A stretch of DNA of 64,000 nucleotides, taken from positions 124,001 to 188,000 of the forward strand of contig NZ_JAVAMB010000003.1 of the NCBI RefSeq assembly GCF_030730925.1, read 5' to 3'. Source of the stretch: Flavobacterium sp. DG2-3. GTDB lineage: Bacteria > Bacteroidota > Bacteroidia > Flavobacteriales > Flavobacteriaceae. Both the position numbers and the translations under genes were made by a program. How positions within the stretch are numbered: the stretch's first letter is position 1; each line of letters opens with the position of its first letter. Positions 9,556 through 18,851 of the stretch are shown piece after piece. The notes beneath the pieces are model-generated. The model saw only the letters and a list, made by a program, of their open reading frames with translations. It had not been told where the DNA came from and did no database searches.

Positions 9556-10284
9556 ATGGTTAGTAAAAACCAAATAAAGCTTATCTCAGGTTTACATCAA
9601 AAAAAGCAGCGTTTTGCTAATCAATTATTTTTTGCTGAAGGAGTAAAAGTAATTCAAGAATTGCTGCAATCCAATTTTGAATTAGAACATTTATACACAA
9701 CATTAAATGATTTTGAAGCAGTTGATGCTTCAAAACGAACGCTTATTAATGATCAAGAACTGAAAAAAATAAGTGCTTTGTCTACTCCAAATTCTTGTCT
9801 GGCGGTTTTTAAAATTCCAGCCGAAAAGAAAATAATCGATTCGGGTTTAATTTTAGCTTTAGACGACATTAGAGATCCTGGAAATTTAGGAACCATTTTG
9901 CGTCTTTGCGATTGGTTTGGTATTAAGCAGATTGTCTGTTCTAAAGAAACAGTAGATATTTATAATCCGAAAGTGGTACAAGCTACAATGGGTTCTATCA
10001 CCAGAGTAAATGTAAGTTATGTTGATTTAAAAATCTATCTTGCTCAAACTAAACTGCCTGTTTTTGGAACTTTTATGGATGGAAAAAATATTTATCAATC
10101 TCAATTACCGCAGGAAGGAATCATTATTATGGGTAATGAAGCCAACGGTATTTCAGAAGAAATTGAAAAAATAGTAACCGATCGTCTAACAATTCCTAGA
10201 TTTGGTGAGCTGCAAAAAACCGAAAGTTTAAATGTAGCTACTGCAACAGCAATTATTCTTAGTGAATTTAAACGAAATAGTTGA
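9556..10284 (+). CDS. TrmH/SpoU-family rRNA or tRNA 2-prime-O-methyltransferase
   Basis: SAM-dependent ribose methyltransferase with the SPOUT knot. I start it at the ATG at 9556 (MVSKNQIKLI), giving 242 residues; a longer reading from 9502 would run into the divergent tamL-like gene. The N-terminal substrate-binding domain begins LISGLHQKKQRFANQLFFAEG. The catalytic knot shows motif 1 DIRDPGNLGTILRLCDWFG, motif 2 IMGNEANGIS and motif 3 SLNVATATAI. The target nucleotide is not evident. It converges on porT with a 9-base gap. Confidence 0.92.
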   Translation: MVSKNQIKLISGLHQKKQRFANQLFFAEGVKVIQELLQSNFELEHLYTTLNDFEAVDASKRTLINDQELKKISALSTPNSCLAVFKIPAEKKIIDSGLILALDDIRDPGNLGTILRLCDWFGIKQIVCSKETVDIYNPKVVQATMGSITRVNVSYVDLKIYLAQTKLPVFGTFMDGKNIYQSQLPQEGIIIMGNEANGISEEIEKIVTDRLTIPRFGELQKTESLNVATATAIILSEFKRNS

Positions 10285-10293
10285 TATTTTGTT

Positions 10294-11010
10294 TTAGTGG
10301 AAAGTGAAATTTATTAAAATCGCTCTAGATTTCATCGAATCGATATTATCTGTCCACGGACTTGGCCCGTTTATTGGCTTATCGCGAATTAATTCATCTG
10401 TAATTCCAAACATTCCTCTTACAGAAGGAGAGAAGATGAAATATTCTGTAAAGAAGTCAATTCCAAAACCTACTTCATAGGCAGCTGTCCATTGTTTTAC
10501 TCTAAATTTTCCTTCAAAGTTGTCATCTGAAGATTTAGAATTACTAGACAAGTTTAAAGTGGTAGACATTCCTCCAACTAAATAAGGACGAACGTTTCCG
10601 GTTCTTAAAGCTGAAAATTTTACCAATAAAGGGAAATGAATATAAGTACTGTTTACTTCTCTTAAATAGTCGCTTTCTGAAGTTCCAACGCCCGGAAAAT
10701 ACAAATCTCGTTTAGTATAATACAAACCTGGCTCAAAACGAAGGTTAATATATTCCTGAAGTCTTAAGTCGGCTACGACACCCACATTAAAACCAGTAGT
10801 TTTTTTAACCTGAATATCTTCCTGTACAGGATTTTTGTAATCAAATTTAAAGTCAAAACTATTAAATCCTAAATAATAACCAAAGTAAACGCGCTGTTTC
10901 TGCCAGTTTTCTAGGTTAATAATTGGGTCTTTGCTAAACATGTTTTTAGCAAATTGAGAATGTCCTTTTGTCGTTAAGACCAGTAAAAATAAGATTACAA
11001 CTTTTTTCAT
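10294..11010 (-). CDS. porT: PorT/SprT-family outer-membrane protein of the type IX secretion and gliding machinery
   Basis: A probable outer-membrane beta-barrel of the PorT family, required for the type IX secretion system of Bacteroidota. I take the ATG at 11010, one base after the ubiE stop, because it begins with a clear signal peptide MKKVVILFLLVLTTKGHSQ. The mature part has alternating barrel strands (VYFGYYLGFNSFDFKF, NLRFEPGLYYTKRDL, PYLVGGMSTTLNL) and ends with a strand LINFTFH. 238 residues is normal for PorT. The ubiE-porT pairing and the nearby tamL-like gene fit the flavobacterial order. The one-base spacing suggests translational coupling to ubiE. Confidence 0.88.
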   Translation of the reverse strand: MKKVVILFLLVLTTKGHSQFAKNMFSKDPIINLENWQKQRVYFGYYLGFNSFDFKFDYKNPVQEDIQVKKTTGFNVGVVADLRLQEYINLRFEPGLYYTKRDLYFPGVGTSESDYLREVNSTYIHFPLLVKFSALRTGNVRPYLVGGMSTTLNLSSNSKSSDDNFEGKFRVKQWTAAYEVGFGIDFFTEYFIFSPSVRGMFGITDELIRDKPINGPSPWTDNIDSMKSRAILINFTFH

Positions 11011-11011
11011 A

Positions 11012-11743
11012 CTATTTTTTAGATGCAGAATAAATTGTTGCGACACCAAAAGTTTGGGGCATTGCCACAACATCTATAAACCCAGTTTTTCGCAAAATAT
11101 TGTTTAAGGCTTCACCATAAGGAAAAGCAGCAGCCGATTCAGATAAATAACCATAGGCATCATTATCTTTAGAAAATAATTTTCCGATTAACGGAAGAAT
11201 GTTTTTGCTGTAAAAATTGTAACCTTGTTTATAAGGAAATTTATCAGGAACAGAAGTTTCTAGTATAACAAACACTCCATTTGGTTTTAGAACTCTTAAG
11301 ATTTCTGCAAAACCTTTTTCTAGGTTTTCAAAATTTCTTACCCCAAAACCTACTGTAATCGCATCAAAATGATTGTCTTCAAATGGCATGTTTTCAGAAT
11401 CGCCTAAAACAAGCTCGATAACATTAGAAAGTTTTTTTTCTTCTACTTTCTTTTTTCCCACTTCTAGCATTCCAGCAGAAATATCCAAACCAATAATTTT
11501 TTCAGCATTAGTTTGTGCCATCAAAATTGCTAAGTCGCCAGTTCCTGTTGCAATATCCAAAATAACTTTTGGTTTTTTGTCTGATACTATCTTTAATACT
11601 TTTTTACGCCATTTAACGTCAATACCAAAAGAAATTACGCGATTCAAATTATCGTAATTCCCAGAAATGGTGTCAAACATTTGGGTTACTTGCTCTTTTT
11701 TACCTAGTGAAGAGTCTTTATACGGAGTTACTTTTTTAGACAT
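11012..11743 (-). CDS. ubiE: Demethylmenaquinone methyltransferase (UbiE/MenG)
   Basis: Methylates demethylmenaquinone in the last step of menaquinone synthesis, using SAM. 243 residues with the class I methyltransferase motif [11 protein letters not shown], then [12 protein letters not shown] and the UbiE signature [14 protein letters not shown]. It ends [12 protein letters not shown]. The stop is one base ahead of the porT start. A -7 element TATATTTG lies at 11758-11765 on the minus strand. Confidence 0.94.
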   Translation of the reverse strand: MSKKVTPYKDSSLGKKEQVTQMFDTISGNYDNLNRVISFGIDVKWRKKVLKIVSDKKPKVILDIATGTGDLAILMAQTNAEKIIGLDISAGMLEVGKKKVEEKKLSNVIELVLGDSENMPFEDNHFDAITVGFGVRNFENLEKGFAEILRVLKPNGVFVILETSVPDKFPYKQGYNFYSKNILPLIGKLFSKDNDAYGYLSESAAAFPYGEALNNILRKTGFIDVVAMPQTFGVATIYSASKK

Positions 11744-11757
11744 TTTTTTTATTTAGG

Positions 11758-11765
11758 CAAATATA
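11758..11765 (-). promoter_or_regulatory. ubiE-porT promoter -7 element
   Basis: TATATTTG on the minus strand, 15 bases upstream of the ubiE ATG; matches TAnnTTTG. Confidence 0.5.
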
Positions 11766-11859
11766 AACAATCTAGATTAACTGTAATTGAGTTTTTTAAT
11801 TTGTCAAATAAATGTTTTGCAGTGTTTGTTTTAAAACACAATATAAAGGTATTTCGGCC

Positions 11860-11905
11860 ATCCCTAAATCTAGGTATTTTGCCAAAATCCCTAAATCTTG
11901 GTATT
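11860..11905 (+). repeat. Tandem 19-nt direct repeat, likely operator
   Basis: Two copies of ATCCCTAAATCTAGGTATT at 11860-11878 and 11887-11905 differ at one base and start 27 bases apart. Each contains a near-palindrome CCTAAATCTAGG. They sit just upstream of a plus-strand promoter candidate and 110-160 bases upstream of divergent ubiE. This looks like a pair of regulator sites; the regulator is not identifiable here. Confidence 0.6.
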
Positions 11906-11934
11906 GTCTAATGATTGTATTATGAGCAACTTTG
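11904..11934 (+). promoter_or_regulatory. Promoter candidate for the intergenic RNA
   Basis: TTG at 11904-11906, 21 bases, then CAACTTTG ending at 11934, close to TTG-N-TAnnTTTG. It overlaps the end of the second 19-nt repeat. No gene-sized frame follows before the terminator near 12300. Confidence 0.4.
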
Positions 11935-11940
11935 CTAAAG

Positions 11941-12318
11941 TAAAAATGATTAAAGTTTTAATAATTGATGTCGCTGTGACTTAAACAAATGATTACTTTT
12001 TTTGCGCTGGTAAATCATTTGTTCTTGAAGAAATTTTGTAAAGTATTGTTCTTGGGGGGAAATACTATATTTAAGTGCAAAGTACGTTCTTAGGATTAAA
12101 TTTGTTTTTGGAAATTTTAATTTTCTGCCTTTAATATCTTAGTGGTATTTGTTATTAAAGGCGTTTTTGAGATTTAGGTCTCAAATAACATTAAATGTTA
12201 TTCAGTTTTTACAGATGTTCTTAACATTTGTGATTTTTAACAAAAATTTTTTCTTGAGCGAGTTAGGCTTCAGTTCAGTTGTTTTAAAAACATCCTCCCT
12301 AAAAAGAGGATGTTTTTT
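11941..12318 (+). ncRNA. Candidate structured small RNA in the ubiE-folA gap
   Basis: The 577-base gap holds no convincing protein gene. Reading plus-strand from the promoter candidate I see successive hairpins: arms AAATGATTAC (11987) and GTAAATCATTT (12010); AGTATT with AATACT (about 12042-12065); AATAACAT with ATGTTATT (12184-12202); ATGTT with AACAT (about 12215-12228). An intrinsic terminator at 12287-12316 closes the stretch. A 12-codon frame at about 11946 (MIKVLIIDVAVT) and a 60-residue frame at 12149 look like chance. Function unknown; the evidence is architecture only. Confidence 0.4.
12287..12316. terminator. Bidirectional terminator between the candidate RNA and folA
   Basis: Hairpin AACATCCTC / GAGGATGTT with A and T runs on either side; directly downstream of the folA stop on the minus strand. 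Confidence 0.85.
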
Positions 12319-12320
12319 AT

Positions 12321-12803
12321 TTATTTTCTAATGTAAGTTTCATAAGTGTAATCGTAAAGATGCTTTTCGTCTTTAAAATTTTCTTCAGATTCCACTAAAA
12401 CCCATTCGCTTTTATTGATTTTAGGAAAAAAAGCATCAGCATCAAAAGAATGATGCACTTTTGTCAATTCGATAATATCGGTAAATGGAAGGCCAAGATT
12501 GTAAATTTCTCCGCCGCCTATAATGTAGCTGTCATCGTTTTCAGGACAAATTGCAATTGCTTTTTCAATACTGTCTACTACAATGCACCCTTCTGGTTTG
12601 TAATTTTCTTGTCGCGAAATAACAACGTGAACACGATCTGGTAATGGTTTAGGGAAACTTTCAAAAGTTTTTCTTCCCATAATAATATGATGGCCAGTAG
12701 TAAGCGATTTAAATCTTTTAAAATCATTTGGCAAATGCCATACTAATTCGTTGTTTTTTCCAAGCGCATTATTTTCGGCTGCAGCCGCTATCATTATAAT
12801 CAT
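12321..12803 (-). CDS. folA: Dihydrofolate reductase
   Basis: Reduces dihydrofolate to tetrahydrofolate with NADPH. 160 residues, typical length. Motifs: IAAAAENNALGKNNELVWHLPND (active-site Asp and Trp), HHIIMGRKTFESFPKPLP (NADPH-binding), SYIIGGGEIYN and the C-terminal FDADAFFP. The next genes toward higher coordinates are a small 2TM protein and a glycogen-binding-module protein; thyA, its metabolic partner, is 930 bases away on the same strand. Confidence 0.96.
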   Translation of the reverse strand: MIIMIAAAAENNALGKNNELVWHLPNDFKRFKSLTTGHHIIMGRKTFESFPKPLPDRVHVVISRQENYKPEGCIVVDSIEKAIAICPENDDSYIIGGGEIYNLGLPFTDIIELTKVHHSFDADAFFPKINKSEWVLVESEENFKDEKHLYDYTYETYIRK

Positions 12804-12813
12804 GGTATGCTAA

Positions 12814-13158
12814 CTAAATTTTATTTTCATTCTCTTCGTTAATAGAAGATTCAAGCTGACTAATTCTTTTTTGCTGTAAAGCAACAAGTCTGTCAATTTG
12901 TTCTCTTTCCCATTTTTTATTCATAAAACGGTCGGTTATGTACACTTTTATAAAGTGCAGAATAAAAAGGAAAAGCCAGATTGTAATACCCCAGATGCAC
13001 CAATTTTGAGTTGTGCCTTCTCCGAAACCAAAAAATCTATTGGCAACAAATAAAAATAAACTTCCTAACAGGAAAAGAACAAAGTGAAAATATAAGACCT
13101 TTTTTTGTCTTAAGCGGCGTCTAGCGTATTCGTACTGTTCGTGTGCTTCTTTTTCCAT
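12814..13158 (-). CDS. 2TM domain-containing membrane protein
   Basis: A 114-residue protein with two hydrophobic segments (about 22-42, YFHFVLFLLGSLFLFVANRF, and about 53-75, WCIWGITIWLFLFILHFIKV) separated by a short FGFGEGTTQNW turn, followed by a charged helical tail. This is the 2TM domain layout common in flavobacteria, often found near sensory genes. Function unknown. It lies 10 bases upstream of folA, so it is probably cotranscribed with it. Confidence 0.8.
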   Translation of the reverse strand: MEKEAHEQYEYARRRLRQKKVLYFHFVLFLLGSLFLFVANRFFGFGEGTTQNWCIWGITIWLFLFILHFIKVYITDRFMNKKWEREQIDRLVALQQKRISQLESSINEENENKI

Positions 13159-13397
13159 AAGATAAAAATCAGATCATAAAGTTAAAATTTATTTTCGAAA
13201 GTCACTATTTTGGATGTGGAATATTTCCTTTTAAATGTTATAAGAATTTGAAAAACAAAATTTTAACAGCTTTAAATTATAGATAAAGCGAAAATGATAT
13301 GCTGTTTTTGGAATTATCATAAATCGGTTCAGGTAGTAACTGGTGTTTCGCTGAATTTAATTAATTTTAGATGTATAAATCTAAAAACGAAATAGTT

Positions 13398-13694
13398 ATG
13401 TCTTTAAAGAAACAATTTGTGAAAACGAAGCCAGTATGTAAAGTTACGTTTTCAATAGATGTTAAAGATGCAGATTCGGCTGCTGTTGTTGGAGATTTCA
13501 ATAATTGGAATGCCGAAGAAGGCGCTTTGAGTAAATTGAAAAATGGAACGTTTAAAGCAACTTATGACTTGGTTAAAGATGCTATATACGAATTTAAGTA
13601 TCTGGTTGACGGGAATTATGTAAATGACCCAGAAGCCGATTCTTATAAATGGAATGATTTTGCTGGAAGTGAAAACAGTGTTTTAATTGTATAA
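13398..13694 (+). CDS. Small CBM48/AMPK-type glycogen-binding domain protein
   Basis: A stand-alone early-set (isoamylase N-terminal / AMPK glycogen-binding) domain. I use the ATG at 13398 (MSLKKQFVKTK), giving 98 residues; an upstream ATG at 13371 adds nine residues unlike the family. The diagnostic segment is VVGDFNNWN followed by YEFKYLVDGNYVNDPEAD. It may bind starch or glycogen-like glucans; no glycogen gene is adjacent. A terminator follows immediately. Confidence 0.82.
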   Translation: MSLKKQFVKTKPVCKVTFSIDVKDADSAAVVGDFNNWNAEEGALSKLKNGTFKATYDLVKDAIYEFKYLVDGNYVNDPEADSYKWNDFAGSENSVLIV

Positions 13695-13695
13695 A

Positions 13696-13727
13696 AAAAT
13701 CCGCTTTAATTTAAAGCGGATTTTTTG
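13696..13727. terminator. Bidirectional terminator
   Basis: Hairpin AAATCCGCTTTAA / TTAAAGCGGATTT with flanking A and T runs, between the convergent glycogen-binding gene and thyA. Confidence 0.9.
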
Positions 13728-13730
13728 TTT

Positions 13731-14582
13731 TTATACAGCGACACTTCCTTTTATAGCAGGATGCGGATCGTAGTCAACAAGTGTGAAATCACCATAATCA
13801 AAATCAAAAATGTTTTTAATCTCTGGATTCAAAATCATTTTTGGTAATGGTTTTGGTTCTCTCGTAAGTTGCAGCTCTAATTGCTCAAAATGATTGTTGT
13901 AGATATGTGCGTCGCCAAAAGTGTGAATAAATTCGCCTGGCTCTAAATCGCATACTTGTGCAATCATCATCGTTAGCAATGCATAAGAAGCAATGTTAAA
14001 AGGAACTCCCAAAAAGATATCGGCACTTCGCTGATACAATTGGCAAGAAAGTTTTCCTTTTGTTTCTCCTTTTTCAGGATCTGGACTTGCTACATAAAAC
14101 TGAAAAAAGGCATGGCAAGGAGGCAATGCGGCTTTGTTATTGGCAACATTTTCCTCAAAAGACTTTTTGGTATCTGGCAGAACGGAAGGATTCCAAGCCG
14201 AAACCAGCATTCTTCTGCTATTCGGATTCGTTTTCAATTCTGTAATTAATTCAGAAATCTGATCGATTTCTTCGCTGTTCCAGTTACGCCATTGATGTCC
14301 GTAAACGGGGCCTAAATCTCCATTAGAATCTGCCCATTCATCCCATATTTTTACTCCGTTTTCTTGAAGATATTTAATATTGGTATCTCCTTTTAAAAAC
14401 CAAAGCAATTCGTAAATGATGGATTTTAAATGAAGTTTTTTAGTTGTAACCATTGGGAAACCTTCACTTAAATCAAAACGCATTTGGTAGCCAAAAACAC
14501 TTTTTGTTCCAGTTCCTGTTCGGTCTCCTTTTTGATTGCCGTTTTCTAAAACGTGTTTTACTAAATCTAAGTATTGTTTCAT
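13731..14582 (-). CDS. thyA: Thymidylate synthase
   Basis: Converts dUMP to dTMP using methylene-tetrahydrofolate. 283 residues, slightly longer than the E. coli enzyme because of a charged insertion before the active site. Motifs: [12 protein letters not shown], the catalytic-cysteine loop [11 protein letters not shown], and [19 protein letters not shown]. It ends in KGSVAV. Same strand as folA, with which it forms the thymidylate cycle. Confidence 0.97.
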   Translation of the reverse strand: MKQYLDLVKHVLENGNQKGDRTGTGTKSVFGYQMRFDLSEGFPMVTTKKLHLKSIIYELLWFLKGDTNIKYLQENGVKIWDEWADSNGDLGPVYGHQWRNWNSEEIDQISELITELKTNPNSRRMLVSAWNPSVLPDTKKSFEENVANNKAALPPCHAFFQFYVASPDPEKGETKGKLSCQLYQRSADIFLGVPFNIASYALLTMMIAQVCDLEPGEFIHTFGDAHIYNNHFEQLELQLTREPKPLPKMILNPEIKNIFDFDYGDFTLVDYDPHPAIKGSVAV

Positions 14583-14659
14583 TTGTTTGTTTATTCGGTT
14601 ATTCGTTTAATTGTTTAATCGATTTAACGAATAAACGGTCAACGATTAAACATTTGAAT

Positions 14660-15283
14660 TTATCTTCTAGAGATTTCGTCTCTAATTTTGGCTGCTTTTT
14701 CGTAGTCTTCCTGAGAAACAGCTTGATCCAAAAGTTCGTTTAATTCTTGCAAAGAATGTTTTGCGTATACATCTCCAGACTGATTGCTTTCTTCTTCGTG
14801 TCCGAAAGTTTCAGGATTCGAAAGAACATCATCAATTTCCTGAGCTCCAGAATCTGTTTCGGCAGTATTTGATTTTAGATAAATACCTGCTTTATCTAAG
14901 ATGTTTTTATAAGTGAAAATAGGAGCGTTAAAACGTAATGCCAAAGCAATAGCATCTGAAGTTCTTGCATCGATAATTTCTTCGATTTTATCTCTTTCGC
15001 AGATTAAGCTTGAATAAAAAACGCCGTCGACTAATTTGTGAATGATAACTTGTTTCACCACGATATCAAATCTTTCAGCAAAATTTTTGAATAAATCGTG
15101 AGTTAAAGGACGTGGCGGTTTTATTTCTTTTTCTAAAGCAATAGCGATTGACTGGGCTTCAAAAGCGCCAATAACTATAGGTAGTTTTCTTTCGCCATCC
15201 ACTTCATTCAAAATTAAGGCATAAGCGCCATTTTGAGTTTGACTGTATGAAATTCCTTTTATGGATAATTTTACTAGACTCAT
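14660..15283 (-). CDS. Bifunctional nuclease family protein (DUF151 plus UVR motif)
   Basis: N-terminal DUF151 bifunctional-nuclease domain (residues about 1-135: LPIVIGAFEAQSIAIALE, RPLTHDLF, DARTSDAIALALRFNAPI) followed by an acidic linker and a C-terminal UvrB/UvrC motif (LLDQAVSQEDYEKAAKIRDE). I start at the ATG at 15283 (MSLVKLSIKGI), matching the family start; the reading from 15304 adds seven unsupported residues. The function in bacteria is not well settled. Likely cytoplasmic. Confidence 0.88.
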   Translation of the reverse strand: MSLVKLSIKGISYSQTQNGAYALILNEVDGERKLPIVIGAFEAQSIAIALEKEIKPPRPLTHDLFKNFAERFDIVVKQVIIHKLVDGVFYSSLICERDKIEEIIDARTSDAIALALRFNAPIFTYKNILDKAGIYLKSNTAETDSGAQEIDDVLSNPETFGHEEESNQSGDVYAKHSLQELNELLDQAVSQEDYEKAAKIRDEISRR

Positions 15284-15380
15284 ATATGTTTGTAAAAAAG
15301 GCACTTAGCGCCTTATTTTAATACTGTTTTTGATTAGAAAATAAAGCTGCAATTTTAATCAAAAAATATGGAACAAAAAA

Positions 15381-15422
15381 GCTGCCTATAAACAAAGATA
15401 CAACATCTTGTTTTTAGGCAGC
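15381..15422 (-). terminator. etfA terminator
   Basis: Long hairpin with arms GCTGCCTA and TAGGCAGC extended by an A/T-rich stem; the minus strand continues with TTTTTT. It lies just below the etfA stop at 15449. Confidence 0.8.
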
Positions 15423-15448
15423 AATATTTTTAATGAGAATTCTTTGAA

Positions 15449-16417
15449 TTAAGAATGCTGAGCTTTGAAAGCTTTTAATTTCTCTGTTAATTGAGGTACA
15501 ATTTCGAAAGCATCTCCGACAACACCATAATCAGCAACTTTAAAGAAAGGAGCTTCTGGGTCGTTATTGATTACTACTTTCACTTTAGAAGAGTTAATAC
15601 CTGCAATATGCTGGATTGCTCCAGAAATACCTACAGCAATGTATAAGTTAGTTGCAACCGGTTTTCCAGTTTGTCCAACGTGTTCGCTGTGAGGTCTCCA
15701 TCCTAAATCTGAAACTGGTTTAGAACAAGCAGTCGCAGCACCAAGAACTGCAGCTAAATCTTCAATTAATCCCCAGTTTTCAGGTCCTTTTAATCCGCGT
15801 CCGCCAGAAACTACGATATCAGCATCAGCGATAGAAACTTTTCCAGAAACTTTTTCTACAGATTCTACTTTTACTCCAAAATCGTTGTCGCCAATTGTTG
15901 GGTTAAAGTCTTCTGCAGCAGCAGCTCCAGCGCTTTCAAAAAGACCATAAGAGTTTTTAGCTAAACCAAGAACTTTTACATCTGTACTGATTTCTGTAAT
16001 GTTGAAAGCTTTGTTTGAGAAAGCATTTCTTTTTACTTGAAATGGAGAAGTGCTAACTGGCAATCCAACCACGTTTGAAGCGAAACCAGCTTGTAAAGCT
16101 ACCGCAACAAGTGGCGAAAGATAAATACTGTCTGTAGTAGAAGAAAGTAAAACTACTTTTGTTCCTTCTTTTTCAGCAGCTTGTTTAATAACATCAGCGT
16201 AAGCTTTTGCATTAAAACCAGCTAATTTGTCGTTGCTTACTTTTAAAACTTTATCAACTCCGTATTTGCCTAATTCGCTTACGTCGCTAATGTTTACAGT
16301 CAAAGCTGTAACAGTAGTTCCTAATGATTCTGCTACTTTTTTAGCATAAGAAGCTAATTCGAAAGCTACTTTTTTAAATTTTCCTTCTGCAGATTCTGCA
16401 TATATTAATATTGACAT
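15449..16417 (-). CDS. etfA: Electron transfer flavoprotein subunit alpha
   Basis: FAD-binding subunit of ETF, which carries electrons from acyl-CoA dehydrogenases to the quinone pool. 322 residues. The C-terminal FAD domain has the signature [14 protein letters not shown], then [17 protein letters not shown] and [14 protein letters not shown]. The N-terminal half is the ETF alpha/beta fold. It follows etfB on the same strand after a 138-base spacer containing repeated tttagatttt-type sequence. Confidence 0.97.
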   Translation of the reverse strand: MSILIYAESAEGKFKKVAFELASYAKKVAESLGTTVTALTVNISDVSELGKYGVDKVLKVSNDKLAGFNAKAYADVIKQAAEKEGTKVVLLSSTTDSIYLSPLVAVALQAGFASNVVGLPVSTSPFQVKRNAFSNKAFNITEISTDVKVLGLAKNSYGLFESAGAAAAEDFNPTIGDNDFGVKVESVEKVSGKVSIADADIVVSGGRGLKGPENWGLIEDLAAVLGAATACSKPVSDLGWRPHSEHVGQTGKPVATNLYIAVGISGAIQHIAGINSSKVKVVINNDPEAPFFKVADYGVVGDAFEIVPQLTEKLKAFKAQHS

Positions 16418-16555
16418 AATAATTTTAGATTTTAGATTTTAGATTTCAGATTTTTTAAAATTGAAACCTAAAATGATTATTGATTTTAGATTTTGAAGTG
16501 AATCAAATGTGGATTTAGATTTAGCATTGCGATGAGCAATCTAAAATCTACAATC

Positions 16556-17302
16556 TTAAATCACTTTAGCCTCGTTGTGTAATAAATTGATTAACTCATC
16601 TAAATTATCTGCAGAAACTAATTTTACTGCCGATTTTGGAGCTGGTTTTTCAAATTTCACCGCTTTTGTATTTACAGCAGCATCAACTGGCTCAAGAATA
16701 GTAAGCGCTTTAGTTCTTGCTGTCATAATTCCTCTCATGTTCGGGATACGTAAGTCTTTTTCTTCAACAAGACCTTTTTGGCCTCCAATGATTAAAGGAA
16801 GGGTAGTGCTTACAGTTTCTTTTCCACCATCAATTTCACGAACTGCTTTTACATTGTTTCCGTCAATTGTTATAGCTGTACAAGAGTTTAAGAAGTTAGA
16901 ACCTAAAATTCCAGCAATCATTCCAGGAACCATTCCTCCGTTATAATCTAAAGATTCTTTACCAGCAATTACTAAATCGTAACCGCCGTTTTTAATTACT
17001 TCTGCTAATTGTTTTGCAACAAAAAATCCGTCAGTAGGATTTGCATTAACACGAATTGCTTCGTTTGCACCAATTGCCAAAGCTTTACGCAATGTTGGTT
17101 CAGTATCAGGACCTCCAACGTTTACAACCGTTACATTTGCCCCTTGTTGTTCTTGGAACCAGATAGCACGTGTAAGACCAAATTCGTCGTTAGGATTAAT
17201 TACATATTGTACGCCATTAGTGTCAAATTCTGAGTCACCATTGGTGAAGTTAATTTTTGAAGTAGTATCAGGCACATGGCTGATGCAAACTAGTATTTTC
17301 AT
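16556..17302 (-). CDS. etfB: Electron transfer flavoprotein subunit beta
   Basis: Partner of EtfA; binds AMP and contacts dehydrogenases. 248 residues starting MKILVCISHVPDT. The ETF beta signature is visible as VREIDGGKETVSTTLPLIIGGQKGL with RIPNMRGIMTARTK. A minus-strand -7 element TAAATTTG lies at 17336-17343, about 34 bases upstream. Confidence 0.97.
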   Translation of the reverse strand: MKILVCISHVPDTTSKINFTNGDSEFDTNGVQYVINPNDEFGLTRAIWFQEQQGANVTVVNVGGPDTEPTLRKALAIGANEAIRVNANPTDGFFVAKQLAEVIKNGGYDLVIAGKESLDYNGGMVPGMIAGILGSNFLNSCTAITIDGNNVKAVREIDGGKETVSTTLPLIIGGQKGLVEEKDLRIPNMRGIMTARTKALTILEPVDAAVNTKAVKFEKPAPKSAVKLVSADNLDELINLLHNEAKVI

Positions 17303-17803
17303 AAGTATATATTTTGAATTTATAATATGCTTTTACAAATTTAGAATATTATTTGGAATAATTATACTATGCGTGCATAATATTTTTTAAAACTATTACG
17401 ATTTCGCTGATTATGCAGTTTGAAATGAATTTCATTGGAATTTAAAAATGAAAAAACAGCTATTTTGTCTGATTGTTAGGAATTTTGCAATGATTGACGA
17501 TTTAGCGGTAAATTAATTTTGTATGATAAATACTAATTTTCGAATTTTTCCGTTCTGATGAATGAATTCTGAGGAAACAAGAATTAAACAAATGAATACA
17601 AGTTTGTCTGAAAAATAGTTTTAAGAAAAGTTAAGTGTAAAACATACGTATTATATCGATTTCGTAAATATCACAATAAACTTTAAAAAGTTAAAACCAG
17701 AGAACAGATAGAAGTTCATGCGATTTTAAATTCAATTTATGCTTTTAAGTTATTTAAAATATTTATTTTTGCTCTTCAGAAAATTCAACATACAATATAA
17801 AAT
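17303..17803. other. Divergent promoter region between etfB and pdhB
   Basis: A 500-base AT-rich gap with no supported gene. It holds the etfB -7 element at 17336-17343 (minus) and two plus-strand candidates: TTG at 17494-17496 with TAATTTTG at 17514-17521 (17-base spacing), and a nearer -7 TATTTTTG at 17764-17771. I see no hairpin or repeat of note. Confidence 0.55.
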
Positions 17804-18781
17804 ATGAGAACAATACAATTTAGAGAGGCCATTTGCGAAGCGATGAGCGAAGAAATGCGTCGCGATGAATCCATATATTTAATGGGCGAAGAGGTTGCAG
17901 AATACAATGGAGCTTACAAGGCTTCAAAAGGAATGCTTGCTGAGTTTGGTGAAAAAAGAGTAATTGATACTCCGATTGCTGAGCTTGGTTTTTCAGGAAT
18001 TGCAGTAGGTTCTGCAATGAATGGAAACCGCCCGATTGTAGAATATATGACATTCAACTTCTGTTTAGTTGGTATTGATCAAATTATAAACAACGCTGCT
18101 AAAATGCGTCAGATGACAGGAGGACAGTTTAATGTGCCTATCGTTTTCCGCGGACCAACAGCTTCTGCTGGACAATTAGGAGCTACTCACTCACAAGCTT
18201 TAGAAAACTGGTTTGCTAATACTCCAGGTCTTAAAGTTGTTGTTCCTTCAACTCCTTACGATGCAAAAGGACTTTTGAAATCGGCTATTCGCGATAATGA
18301 CCCAGTTATTTTCATGGAGTCTGAGCAAATGTATGGTGATAAAGGTGAAGTGCCAGACGGAGAATACACAATTCCTCTAGGTGTTGCTGATATTAAACGT
18401 GAAGGAACAGATGTAACTATCGTTTCTTTCGGAAAAATCATCAAAGAAGCTTTTATCGCTGCTGATGAATTAGCTAAAGAAGGAATTTCTTGTGAGATTA
18501 TCGATTTAAGAACAGTTCGTCCAATGGATAAAGATGCGATTTTAACTTCTGTTAAGAAAACAAATCGTTTAGTAATTCTTGAAGAAGCTTGGCCAGTTGC
18601 CAGTCTTTCTTCTGAAATCACTTACCTTGTTCAAGAACAGGCTTTCGATTTCTTAGATGCGCCAATTCAACGTATTACAACTGCAGATACTCCTGCACCT
18701 TATTCGCCAGTTTTGCTTAAAGAATGGTTGCCAAATGCAGGTGATGTAGTAAAAGCAGTTAAAAAAGTATTATACAAATAA
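17804..18781 (+). CDS. pdhB: Pyruvate dehydrogenase E1 component subunit beta
   Basis: TPP-dependent E1 beta subunit, the transketolase C-terminal type, of the pyruvate (2-oxo acid) dehydrogenase complex. 325 residues: MRTIQFREAI start, LMGEEVAEYNGAYKASKG, RVIDTPIAELGFSGIAVG, PIVFRGPTASAGQLGATHSQ and the C-terminal LEEAWPVASLSSEI. The alpha subunit is not adjacent, so the E1 genes are split. PdhB is favoured over a branched-chain E1 on overall motifs, but the substrate is inferred. Confidence 0.92.
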   Translation: MRTIQFREAICEAMSEEMRRDESIYLMGEEVAEYNGAYKASKGMLAEFGEKRVIDTPIAELGFSGIAVGSAMNGNRPIVEYMTFNFCLVGIDQIINNAAKMRQMTGGQFNVPIVFRGPTASAGQLGATHSQALENWFANTPGLKVVVPSTPYDAKGLLKSAIRDNDPVIFMESEQMYGDKGEVPDGEYTIPLGVADIKREGTDVTIVSFGKIIKEAFIAADELAKEGISCEIIDLRTVRPMDKDAILTSVKKTNRLVILEEAWPVASLSSEITYLVQEQAFDFLDAPIQRITTADTPAPYSPVLLKEWLPNAGDVVKAVKKVLYK

Positions 18782-18851
18782 TACAAATACATAATACTCA
18801 TAAAACTTCATCAGACAAACATGGATTGGTGAAGTTTTTTTTTACTTTATA

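Noticed and set aside
11946..11984. MIKVLIIDVAVT mini-frame resembling the first residues of a response regulator
   Set aside because: Only the first eight residues resemble that family and the downstream sequence keeps no trace of a receiver domain, so I do not call a pseudogene.
12149..12331. A 60-residue plus-strand frame in the ubiE-folA gap
   Set aside because: It is low-complexity and Phe/Leu-rich, runs through the terminator hairpin into the 3-prime end of folA, and has no start context; treated as chance.
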